A stretch of 64,000 nucleotides of DNA from Mytilus edulis (lineage: Eukaryota; Mollusca; Bivalvia; Mytilida; Mytilidae), in assembly GCF_963676685.1 (NCBI RefSeq), contig NC_092348.1:19133386-19197385 (forward strand). Reading direction: 5' to 3'. Position numbers and translations under genes: made by a program. Under the pieces are notes generated by a model. It saw nothing but the letters and a program-made list of their open reading frames with translations, did not search any database and was not told the DNA's origin. Of the stretch, positions 25,409 to 35,784 are shown one piece after another; within the stretch, counting starts at the first letter, position 1, and each line of letters opens with the position of its first letter.

Positions 25409-25867
25409 TCAATTTCTCAGTATTTTCTTTTTCTGTTGATTCATTGAATTCGGTAGTTGATGTATTGTCTTACTGCGCTGAGTATAGAGTGATGTCTTGC
25501 AGGTTGTAAAGGTGGGCATACTATGGACTAGTCTTTCAGAGTCGTTGTCCCAGTCTCTATTGTGTAGTTTGACTAATTCGTCTACATAGATTGTTGGTAC
25601 TGGAGTGCTTTCAACAAGACATCTTTGTTTCATTCGTTTGAGTACTTGATCAACATTGAGTTGAACTGGATCTGAAGGATGATTATGTAGATCTCCGATG
25701 GTAACTGGTATTCTGTTGAGTGTGTTGGTGGTAGCTGTGCATTCAGATCTCCAGTAGCATCTGTCTCATCGTTTAGTCTTTACTCCGTACTTGTAGTTAT
25801 TGTAGACCAAGTTTTATTTGCCAAGACGATTCTCAACAAACTGTATATTTAACTGTGCATTAGCCAT
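25409..25867 (-). pseudogene. FLYWCH zinc-finger protein fragment, two in-frame stops
   Basis: One frame from ATG at 25867 reads MANAQLNIQFVENRLGK, a stop, LVYNNYKYGVK, a second stop, then CYWRSEC..IGDLHNHPSD and an acidic tail ending at 25409. The order aromatic/Tyr, CYW..C, H-x-H is the FLYWCH zinc-finger signature, and the following LKRMKQRCLVESTPVP segment is the usual linker after it in proteins related to Mutator-like transposases. About 150 codons remain and no transposase domain is seen next to it. It is either a relic of a transposon or a broken host-derived copy. Confidence 0.72.
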
Positions 25868-26353
25868 ACTTAGATAAACAGCTGCGCCATGAGCGCATGA
25901 TACGCCCGTCGTCTTGTGTGCAATAATCGTAAATAGTTTCTGTGATACAGCGTATTTTCAGTTCACATTAACTAATATAACGTTAAAATGATGTGGAATT
26001 AAACAAATCTCTAATATACCTTTTTTAAGTTTGAAATAATTGTATGTAACTTAAATTTCTTCAGTATTTCTTATATATCTTTTGTTAGTAAAAACATTTT
26101 CATTCCCATGATTATCTTTCTTTAACAAAATCAGTAATAACATTTTTAGAATTTATTTGATTACTTAAAAATTCATAATAATTTTAACCCAAAATTCTAC
26201 TATTTTTTTTTATCAAATGTTGCAATTTTATCAGATTCAATAATTATTTTTAACAGTTAAATACTTATAAAAACATTTGAATACTTGTAAAAACACCTAT
26301 TGTTATTATATAAACATCTATTGAAATATTTTTGTTGGCATTCAAGGAATAGG

Positions 26354-27340
26354 GGCGTATGACATTTGCGCCGATTTTGAAAATTTTCATTCTTTCATTT
26401 GCGCCGATTTCATTTTTTCATTTGCGCCGATTTTATATTTTTTCTTAATTAGATTTACAGGTAAGTTACAGGTAAGTTCATACTTTTACATTGGCTGAGC
26501 ACAGAGTATATAAAGACAAATCAAGTGACATTGCAATTGGTAAATGGCTATCCCAATGTTTCGGGTTACCATTCATTTCCCTAAATGAAATCGATGACTG
26601 CTTAATTCACGTTTGATAGTGTCTGACGCTCCTTCTGATGACAAATGTCATATATTCTTAGACAACGTACAATAAAACATTCCATAACTGTCAACCAATT
26701 CGTGAGAGCGACAATAAAATTAACGAAGGGATGATTTCAACTTCACCATTTGGAACTCTTGGTTTAATAGCTTCCTTGTGAGAAAATGCGAACTCTAGAA
26801 ATGCCCCCACCAGTACGTATGCCAGACAAAGAAAAGATAACTTTCGTTATCGACAATTACGCCAAACATAGAAGAGACGAAATCATAAGAAAGCAATATA
26901 TTAGATGTGTTGCCTATACATACTCGGCAAGAACAGATTTATGATTTGAATGTATTCCGTTTTTATGGATTTGAATGCTGTACATATATTTTTAATTCGT
27001 CATTTTAGTTTAAACAAAGTGCTTTTATTCTTAGGTTTTTACTTCTTGATTTTAAGCAGTAGACAACAGTTACATTGTATATGCATGTTATGATTGACAA
27101 TTCATAGCCTATGTACAACTGGCTAACGGAAGAGGTCTTTAATGATAAATGAAAATGACATTACTGGGATGGAGAGTTGTCTCATTGGCACTCATACCAC
27201 ATCTTCTTATATCATTTCACCTGTAATTTACCTGTTATTTACCTGTAAAAAAATCGGCGCAAATGAAAAAATAAATCGGCGCAAATGAAAGAAAAAATCG
27301 GCGCAAATGAAATGCAGATCGGCGCAAATGCAAAACGCCG
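26354..27340. mobile_element. 987-bp DNA transposon with repeated CATTTGCGCCGAT ends
   Basis: The left end has three CATTTGCGCCGAT blocks, then ACAGGTAAGTTACAGGTAA; the right end is the inverted equivalent with four blocks, then the ACAGGTAAATAACAGG counterpart. AGGAATAGG flanks both sides (26345-26353 and 27341-27349), an 8-9 bp target duplication as in Mutator-like or Merlin elements. The interior has a 52-codon ORF from about 26787 (MRTLEMPPPVRMPD..) of unknown meaning and no transposase, so it is non-autonomous. Confidence 0.82.
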
Positions 27341-27454
27341 AGGAATAGGTAACATATAAAATGTTGGCATTCGAGGAAGACACCCTTAATGTCTAGGCGT
27401 TAGCTTATTGCCTAGGATTTAAGCTTAATGCCTAATTTTACTTATTGCCGCTAA

Positions 27455-28965
27455 CATATATACCGATTTTAACATGTATATGGTATTTCAAATTGTTCTC
27501 TTGGTTTTTTTTCGTTTGTTTGTTTCTGCCGTGTTTATTCTGTCTGGTAAATTTTTTACTTCTAAGGTAATAGCGTCTTCTCAAATATTTTCAGTTTTTG
27601 GAAATGTTTATCCTTTTTTTTTTATTTTAAAAATACAAATAATTGTTAACACTTCACGGAAAGGTGAGGTTTAATACTTGGTTGCTTAACGTCCAGTGGC
27701 CTATACTTCACTTTTTTTTCTGATGTCAGAAACCATGCCTCACCGCAAGGTTTTTAAAAGGATAGAACACAAGCAAATGCAAAAAGATTCTAATGACTAT
27801 CTTTGCTGCCTAGGTCTCTATATCATGATTTATGTTTTATGGGATACTAAACTCCTGTTCTACAAAAACAAATATATTCAGTTTAAGTGAGGTTTTAGTC
27901 TGATCTAAGTTCTGATGTGATTTACTGAGAATGTTTCACTTATTTATAAGAGGCAGTACCAAACATGTTTATCTTTAACATGTGGTCAGGTTAAATACAT
28001 ATAGGGTTAAACACTTTCCTCGACATGTTTAGGAGAGGAACATATTTAGGGTACGAACTTGTTTACAAATGCATTACAAGTATAGATATGTGTAATTTGA
28101 TGTTCAGGCCCCGGCTAAACACATTTTTAGACTGTAAATATGACCTATTTATTTCTTACAGCTACTTCAATTTCAACGTTTGTGGATAGGTGTTTCATTG
28201 ACAGCCATACCACATCTCATTTTGCTTATTTTTGTTGTATATATTTTTTTTCATTTTCCTTGTCTTTTAAAAAATATTCCATTATAAATTTTATTTGATG
28301 CCGAAAATAAGAATACGAAGAGTTATTTGTTAAATGCTATAACTAAGCGAAGTAAAACAACCATTAATAATTGTGTATAAGAGCATCATATATATTTATA
28401 AAAAAAAACCAAATACAAGCAGACATACCATTTGTGACACCAATTTCATTTATTTCCAAATCTTAAAATCTTATATTTCCACAGTCTTTTGGGTTTTTTT
28501 TATTATAGAGAGATCCCTATACACCTTATCAAGCCAAACAAAAACGTTCCATGTATAAATAAAGTAAGGAGCTAATTTCATATTACCTGCCATTAAAAAT
28601 ATCACAAAAGGCACATACATATTTTGTGAAAAGTTTAACAATACCATTTTTATAATATCAATTCGTGGAAATCAAACCAAGTACATGAAATAAAAATTGG
28701 TACAAGGAAAATACTTCTCTATTTATTAACGATTTAGTAGATATATAATGAACGTTGAATATGCCTTATATCCAGACCTGTCCAGAGACAAATTCAAGTT
28801 CCAAATGTTATACTGAATATGAACCCTGTTCTAGACTGATAGTGTCGAGAAAGATTTTTAACGTGCTAGTTCACAAGGTAACACTCCGCATTTGGACATC
28901 ATTTAGCCACTCGAGCATACCAGTCTTTTTTTTAAGATATATCATGTAATGGAGGAGAGGTGTAA
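27455..28965. other. Non-genic stretch
   Basis: No gene seen; only short ORFs without domains and a fragment of the mussel GCCATACCACATCT repeat near 28200. Confidence 0.5.
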
Positions 28966-28974
28966 TTAAATTAT

Positions 28975-29090
28975 TAATTCCACTTGCTTAGCGGAGGAAC
29001 AGCAATTTTAAATGTTGACGTATTTGGATTGACCAGGCCGGGATTTGAACCCACGATTTCCCGCACTAAGTGCAAAAACATAACCAAGAG
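28975..29090 (-). mobile_element. tRNA-derived SINE remnant
   Basis: On the minus strand CGTGGGTTCAAATCCCGGCC contains an RNA polymerase III B box (GGTTCAAATCC) and is followed by the CTGTTCCTCCGCTAAGCAAG block. I know this combination from molluscan SINEs. The A box region is degraded. Confidence 0.65.
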
Positions 29091-29597
29091 AAATCTGAAA
29101 TATAGTATCATACCAAAAAACTAAAGTGCTATAAATAATCCAATCTAAAAGAACTCTCCCTTTTATTTAAGCCAATCAAAATGCATTTAACCAGTTGATA
29201 TTATTAAAAACTGTACTTGAAAAACGATGGTCGATTTAAGCATAGATTTCATGCACGGAAGACTTCTGCACATTTGGTACTCTTGCACAATTAATTGAGG
29301 CAGCTCTGTTTTTTATTCAATATATCCTCATTTTGCATTATAATTCCAAGTTCCATGTCCATTCTCTCAGTCGACCTTTTATATTTGCTATGAAAAGCCT
29401 ACCTATTGTGTTCTCGTTATGAACATACATGTAATATTTGCCACAGGACGTAAAACAAACAACATTTATTAAACAGACTCATTAATAATTAATATCATGA
29501 AAACCATATACGAAGGCAAGATTTGCGCAATCCTATAAAGTAATATTTCCATGTATCCATTTCGATAATTATTGAAACTATAACGACCCTTTTCAGG

Positions 29598-30190
29598 GTT
29601 GCGTTCAATATCGTAGCAGCTACGTAGTGCGACGTAAATTTATGACTATTGAACGAGAAGCTAGCTTAGCTGCTATTAATATCTATGTAGCAGCTAGGCT
29701 AGCCACCCGTTCAAAAGTCATAAATCTACATAGCCCTATATAGCCGATAAGATATTGAACACAACCCAAGGTCGTGTTTAATATCGTAGCGGTTACGTAG
29801 ATGGGTCGAGTTCAATATCGTAGCAGCTACGAAGTGCTACGTAGATTTTGACCATTGAATGTGTAGCTATAGACTAGTTGTTACATAAATATTGATAGCA
29901 GCTACGTAGCCGCTACGTAGCTGCTACGGTATTGAACCCAACCCTGGTATTGATATTGATACCAGGGACGCGTTCAATATCGTAGCAGCTACGTAGTGCT
30001 ACGTAGATATTGACTATTGAACGTGTAGCTATAGACTAGTTATTACTTAGATTTTGATAGCAGCTACATAGTCGCTACGTAGCTGCTACGATATTGAACT
30101 GATCCCTGGTATCAATATCTATGTAGCAGCTAGGCTAAATACAAAGGTTGAGTTCAATATCGTAGTAGCTACGTAGTGATCAATATCTAT
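29598..30190. repeat. CGTAGCAGCTACGTAG palindromic repeat cluster
   Basis: Repeated modules of TTCAATATCGTAGCAGCTACGTAG...TATTGAAC in both orientations. Both the internal word (GTAGCAGCTAC) and the whole module are near-palindromic, so each can fold as a hairpin; four to five modules lie in tandem or inverted order. Typical of foldback, non-autonomous repeats. Confidence 0.85.
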
Positions 30191-30259
30191 GTAGCAACAA
30201 TTGTTAACGTTTGTAAGATACCAACAAAACTGACGAATCCATCTTAGATGACAAAACGT

Positions 30260-30760
30260 ATCAAAATTTAATCCTATGGGAGAAAAAATAATCCTATAGG
30301 ACAAAGTTAATCCTAAGGGAAAACAAAATATCTTACAGGACAAAATTTATCCTAAGGGAGAGAAAAAAATCCGGTAGGAGAAAAAAATATCCCATGGGAG
30401 AAAAAACATCCCACAGGACAAAATAAATCCCTTAGGAGAAAAAAATATCCTAAGGGACATTAGTGTTCTTTAAAGTCTTTCATGATAATCCTATAGGATA
30501 AAAAAAATCCTATCGGATTTAACACTTTTTTTGAAAATCCTACAGGATTTTAAATCCCATAGGATATTAATTTAATCCCATAGGAGATAAATTTTCCTAT
30601 AGGATATATAAATCCGATAGGATTTATATATCCCATAGGATATTTAAAATATCCTATGGGATTATGACTTTATCCTATAGGATTTCTCAAAATCCTGTAG
30701 GATTTTTAAAAATCCTATGGGAGAAAAAAATATCCTACAGGATTTTGTCACTGTTTTCGC
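30260..30760. repeat. CCTATAGGA palindromic tandem repeat
   Basis: About 30 copies of a 6-12 bp word (ATCCTATAGGAT, TCCCATAGGA, TCCTAAGGGA) spaced by A-rich linkers. Almost every word is its own reverse complement or nearly so. It is non-coding and adjoins the hairpin cluster on the left. Confidence 0.9.
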
Positions 30761-30889
30761 TCCAGTTGCCGAACATGGCGAGCCATATCAAATTTATTTT
30801 TGTATTGTGTTATTTATCCCCAGAGGTACATTATTGCCAAATTTGATGATTCTACGACAAAAAAAAGTGTGGTTCCAATTTGCACTTAT

Positions 30890-31707
30890 GAGAAGTGCAA
30901 ATTAATCCAAGAACATGTTTAGTAATTAAATGTCAGTACGATCTTTTTGATAAGATTGTAAGGCCTATATTGCTATATGGCTGTGAAATTTGGAGATTTA
31001 GTTTTATTGATGCAATAGAAAGTGCATTTCAAGTTTTGTAAACTTTTCTTAAACTTGAAAAAAATCAACCCCAAGCTTTATGGTTTATGGAGAGCTAGGC
31101 GCTTATCCTATGTCAGTATATGTGGAACACCGTATGGTATCTTTGTGGTCTAACATTGTAAACAGTTCCGATAGTAAATTATATAGATATATTTATAAAC
31201 TCAACGTAGATGGTGGATTTACTTTCAATTGGTTGATTTGTATAAAAAATATCTTGAATAAATATGTATTTTAAAATATTTGGTTAAATCAGAGTAACTA
31301 TAGTTTTAATCCAAAAGGGTTAAAGTTGAGCATTAAACAGAGATTTTTTTTACCAATTTCAGCAGACTTGGAAATCAGAAATGGAATATTCTCCAAAAGT
31401 ATTATGTTAAAAACTGTTTAAAGAAATCTTTGAATTTGCAGAATATTTAGACTTATTACGTTATAAAGATAAGATAACGTTGTATATGTTTAGAACTGGA
31501 AATCATCGGTTACCTATAGCAACCGGTAGATGGCGTAGAATTATGAGACAGGAAAGGTATTGTGTACTTTGTAACTCTCAAGAGATAGGTTGATGTATTT
31601 CACTATAATCTAAACTGCACAACTCTAACAGAAAGTAGAAGACCTTTTCTTAAACCTAACTATGTAAGCCGAGTAAATGTTTCGAAATTGGGCACTTTAT
31701 TTATTTC
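30890..31707 (+). pseudogene. LINE-C 3' end, interrupted at 31707 by the giant transposon
   Basis: Degenerate C-terminal ORF2 of a LINE: FDKIVRPILLYGCEIW, LGAYPMSVYVEHRM, HRLPIATGRW then C.LCNSQEIG (terminal zinc motif) and PNYVSRVNVSKLGTLFIS. It has many stops and shifts, so it is old. The frame is cut at 31707 and resumes at 50362, proving that the transposon between them is a later insertion. Confidence 0.85.
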
Positions 31708-32126
31708 TACGGAGCCCCGCTAGGGACATGCAAAGAAAAAAAAATATATTGTGCGCACAAAATAATATATTGTGCGCACAAAATAATATATTGTGCGCAC
31801 AACTTAAATATATTGTGCGCACAACTTAAATATATTGTGCGCACAAAATAATATCGTGTGCGCACAAAATAATATCTTGTGCGCACAACTTAAATATATT
31901 GTGCGCTCAATTTAAATATATTGTGCGCACAACATAATATATTGTGCGCACAACTTAAATATATTGTGCGCATAAAATAATATCGTGTGCGCACAAAATA
32001 ATATCTTGTGCACACAACATAATATATTGTGCGCTCAATTTAAATATATTGTGCGCACAACATAATATACTGTGCGCACAATATAATATAATGTGCGCAC
32101 GACATAATATAATGTGCGCACAAAAT
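31708..32126 (+). repeat. Left terminal inverted repeat with 18 TTGTGCGCACAA palindromes
   Basis: After a 28-bp unique tip (TACGGAGC..CATGCAAAG) and an A-run come 18 units of about 21 bp, each with the 12-bp palindrome TTGTGCGCACAA or a near variant (GTGCGCTCAA, GTGCACAC). Variants appear in the same order in the right end. Likely transposase-binding sites (inference). Confidence 0.95.
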
Positions 32127-33285
32127 AAGTAGGAACAGATAAATGCATGTTGCTCCACACGTTTGAAGAATAAAGCTCAAGCTGACATTACCATGTGTTC
32201 AAGAAGACTAATTTGAAAGAGGTTTACAAAATGGTTTATGTATGTAAGGTAAGCTTCTTTTTTTTATTCAAAACAATAAAAGGTATTCTATATAGTGGTT
32301 TTCGGAAATGGGAAAGGGTGGGGGTACTTTCTTTTTTGAAATGGCTATCTTATCGGGGCCTCTTATAGCTGACTATATGCGGTATGGGCTTTGCTCATTG
32401 TTGAAGGCCGTAAGGTGACCTATAGTTGTTAATGTCTGTGTCACAAATTTTTTTTGTTAAATTATCGGTAATTTCTGTATTTTATAAGTATCCTAAAAAA
32501 TTATGCATTTTTTATTCAGAAATAACTCATATTTATCAAATGTTCATGAATAGAGGAAAATACGTCATTTTTTGCTGCATGTTTATTGAAATTAAAAAAA
32601 AATCTTTATTTACAGTTTTATAAAATTTGGGTCACATCATTTCCCTGCAAAATGAAACAAATTGCTGTTTTGAAAAATAGGGGTCCATGAACTCGTTTTC
32701 AAATTAAATCAATTTGAATGATAAAAATCAGTCGAAAAATGCATCTTTTCCCGATAAGTCACAGTTTGACGTCGCGAAAATAACATTTTACGTTAGCAAC
32801 GTCATTACCTTAAGACCCATGCTTATATAAGCACTAACTCATCATCACTCATAATTCATAAATACACTATCTACCCTTAATTTTTTATATATGAATTGAC
32901 ATTCTCAATAGCATCTTTATATATGATATGAAATTCATTCCCCAAATCAATATACAGTTATCAAACGTAAATGCATTTTTATATAGGATGTCATTAAAAA
33001 GGAGGGTCATTTTTATATAAAATCTCGCAAAATTATGACCCATATTTTTGGCACATCCCCGTATACCCAATAATAGGAAGTTGACCCCCCCCCCCCCGTG
33101 ATAAAAACACCCATTTCTTAATACATTTATTAACCAACTGAACAAAAGTGTATGTGTTTTTCTGTAATTGCCCTGTTTTTTTCTGTTATGGCCCTGTATT
33201 AATGCCCAGTTTGTCTGTACTAAGCAGCCCAGTTAGGGTTTTTAATAAACTGGCAGTAAATTTTGGCAATAATGTACTTATAAAA
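32127..33285. other. Non-coding interior of the giant transposon
   Basis: No gene seen. A reverse fragment of the mussel repeat lies near 32370-32430 and a C-run at about 33087-33097. Confidence 0.5.
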
Positions 33286-33287
33286 AA

Positions 33288-33505
33288 GAAGATGTGGTAT
33301 GATTGCCAATGAGACAACTATCCACAAAAGACCAAAATGACACAAACATTAACAACTATAGGTCACCGTACGACCTTCAACAATGAGCAAAGCCCATACT
33401 GCATAGTCAGCCGCGTATAAAAGGCCCCGATAAGACAATGTAAAACAATTGAAACGAGAAAACTAACGGCCTCATTTAAGAAAAAAATGAACGAAAAACA
33501 AATAT
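33288..33505 (+). repeat. Mussel dispersed repeat, second copy
   Basis: Copy of the repeat at 20751-20965 (GATGTGGTATGATTGCC start, GAGAAAACTAACGGCC near the end). Immediately to its right (to about 33690) is a CCTGACTTGGGACAGGC..GCGGGGTTAAACATGTT block also found at 41120-41190. Confidence 0.85.
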
Positions 33506-33953
33506 GTAACACATAAACAAACGACAACCACTGAATTACAGCAGGGGCATTGATCGTCCACAAAAAGGGGGGGTTCCAACCCCCGGACCCCCCCCCTCTG
33601 GATCCCTGACTTGGGACAGGCACATACATAAATAATGTGGCGGGGTTAAACATGTTAGCGGGATCCCAACCCTCCCCCTAACCTGGATCAGTGGTATAAC
33701 AGTACAACATAAGAACGAACTATAAAAATCAGTTGAAAAAGGCTGAACTCATCAGATAGACACAAAATACAAGTGGACGTGGCCGGGTATTTATACATCC
33801 CGACACAAAAAGACATTATGAATAGATCTGAGAGTATTCGCAGTTATCTGACAGCTAGTTCAAAGCCACTAACAACTTATAAAAAATAATGCCTCTAAGA
33901 CTAAACACTGAATCCGTACACATCCAACATACTCTTAGTTGGTTAATAAAATT

Positions 33954-33982
33954 ACATATATATATATATATATATATATATA
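33954..33982. repeat. (TA)n microsatellite
   Basis: About 14 TA units. Similar runs occur at 40477-40520, 57346-57371, 61073-61103 and 61441-61468. Confidence 0.9.
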
Positions 33983-34385
33983 AGTACAGATCAATCTCTG
34001 TTTCTTTCAGTATAAATAATATGGATACACAATTTTAATGTATTTTATATATAGAAAGATGGGTATATTTTAAATGGAGAAATGGCACATTCACACCCGG
34101 GGACATCTTACAAAAAAATATTGAAGTTACCACCGTGACGATAATCGTTCCTTTCCCCACCCATCTTTGGAACGCAATATAATCTGATCCCAAAGTCAAA
34201 GATCGTACAACCGAACGAAGAAGGTGATTTATGTCACATCATGTGTATGTCTATAAACTAGGAGGTAGACTGAATTTGACCAATTATAGTTGAATTATTC
34301 TCCATATTTTTGTACAAATTGGTATAATCTCAAAAACACCTTGGCCACCAAAATTTGATCTAAACTGAGCAGAAAATGTATGAAG

Positions 34386-34560
34386 GGGTCTTGATCCCGA
34401 AATCCCGGGCTTAAAAACACGAAATCCCGAGGTCCCGAATATAAATAAAGTTAAATCCCGGATCCCGAAATTTGAAAAAAAGAATTCCCGGATCCCGAAG
34501 GGGTAAATCCCGAAATCCCGAGCTTAAAAACACCCGATCCCGGAGTCCCGATAAAGGTCC
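34386..34560 (-). repeat. TCCCGAAATCCCG repeat (inverse copy of 15877-16017)
   Basis: Blocks of ATCCCGAAATCCCG separated by AT spacers such as GCTTAAAAACAC; it is the reverse complement of the repeat at 15.9 kb with similar spacer order. Confidence 0.8.
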
Positions 34561-34846
34561 TATCCCCCCTCATGTATGCATGGTCCGGCTTCACCCCTCA
34601 TTACTTAAACGCTTCAATTTGACCATCATCCAAGTATGGGTATGCTTACTTAGCAAAACATTGTATATAAATAAGTAGCATATATGACACCACTTACTGT
34701 ATCTGGTTAAAAAAGTAAAACAATATAAAATTGATATTGAATCATTAAATGTGGCCTTTATTAATAATTAGTCTTTTATGATTTTTAATTTTAGTTCATG
34801 TATACATGTATGTTGATGTTTATAGTATGATGTCGTTTATCACTAA

Positions 34847-35072
34847 GGGACGACATCAAAAGTTCAATGAAGGATAAAAAACTTAATTCAAATAGTTTTT
34901 TCGCTGACCCCCCCCTACCCCCCTATTAACTTAATTTGAGAAAAAATGATTGACCCATATGGATATGTAAAAATCAATATCGGATAACCAAATCTTGCAG
35001 CAGTTCAACCCCCCACCCCCAAACTATTTGAATTAAGTTTTTAATCTTACATTGATCTTTTGATTTCGTCCC
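34847..35072. mobile_element. 226-bp MITE, Harbinger-like, TAA target duplication
   Basis: Ends GGGACGACATCAAAAG and its inverted partner CTTTTGATTTCGTCCC, with about 54-bp arms (to AATTCAAATAGTTT), flanked by TAA on both sides (34844-34846; 35073-35075). The 3-bp TWA duplication is the habit of PIF/Harbinger elements. C-rich runs lie just inside each arm. Confidence 0.78.
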
Positions 35073-35457
35073 TAAATGTGTACATGTTTTTGTTTAGGGG
35101 CCAGCCAAAGCATTGCCTTGCTGTGATGATGATCTGTTGGTGGCCTTCACCTGTTTTCTGCTCTCTGTCTCTTTGACAAATTTCCTTTTTTCATTCTCAA
35201 TTTTATTTTACACATATGTCATAAACTAAAATTAACATTATTCAGTAAATAAACATCTATGTATATTGTCAAATTTAAAGCTATCCAGCATGTTCAGGAG
35301 TTGATGCAATAGACAGAACCTATTGTGTATCAAAAATTAGTAGCAAAACAGTATTGTAGCCCTCACAGTTTAAAAAAAACCATTTTTATTGCAAAATGAA
35401 TGTATTTTGATAAGAATTAATTATTGATTTTATCTTTGATAGAAATTATAAAGAAAA

Positions 35458-35523
35458 ATGGTCTCCCTGATAGAATTTTTAAAAGAAAGAAACATTCCTG
35501 TAGACAAGGTAGAGGAAGATAAG
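35458..35523 (+). CDS. Exon 1 of the HECT-like gene
   Basis: Twenty-two codons from ATG (MVSLIEFLKERNIPVDKVEE..) ending ..GATAAG before GTAAGC. The phase (0) and sense fit the acceptor TTTTCAG at 37548, where the frame continues IDCQVILLLS. It is too short to be seen as a separate ORF. Confidence 0.8.
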
Positions 35524-35784
35524 GTAAGCATGAATTTGAATATATTACAATTTATAAGAAAAAGACTATGAATATGCATCCGAATGCCATGTTTTTAAAA
35601 CCACCATCCATCAATCAAATGTCATGGTCAAAGTCGTACTAACAAAGGATAGACTGAAATTAGAAATAAAATGTTTTCAAACAGCTTTTTTTTTAAAAAG
35701 GCAACATATATTATTCAAATCTGCATACATAAAAAAAATTATACTTATGTCAAGCTGTTCTCCTCAAATCTATGTTTAACCATA

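Larger units (their letters stand above)
24440..27450. mobile_element. Probable decayed DNA transposon with diffuse inverted ends
   Basis: Motifs near the left end (GGCAATAAGCTTAATTCC; GAATGCCAACAT) recur in inverted orientation near the right end (AAGCTTAATGCC; ATGTTGGCATTCGAGGA). It encloses the FLYWCH pseudogene and the 987-bp nested element. The exact ends and any target duplication could not be fixed, so the unit is tentative. Confidence 0.4.

Noticed and set aside
31730-32130. CRISPR-like array (regular ~21-bp units)
   Set aside because: The units are palindromes with short AT spacers and form the inverted ends of a eukaryotic transposon; there are no unique spacers.
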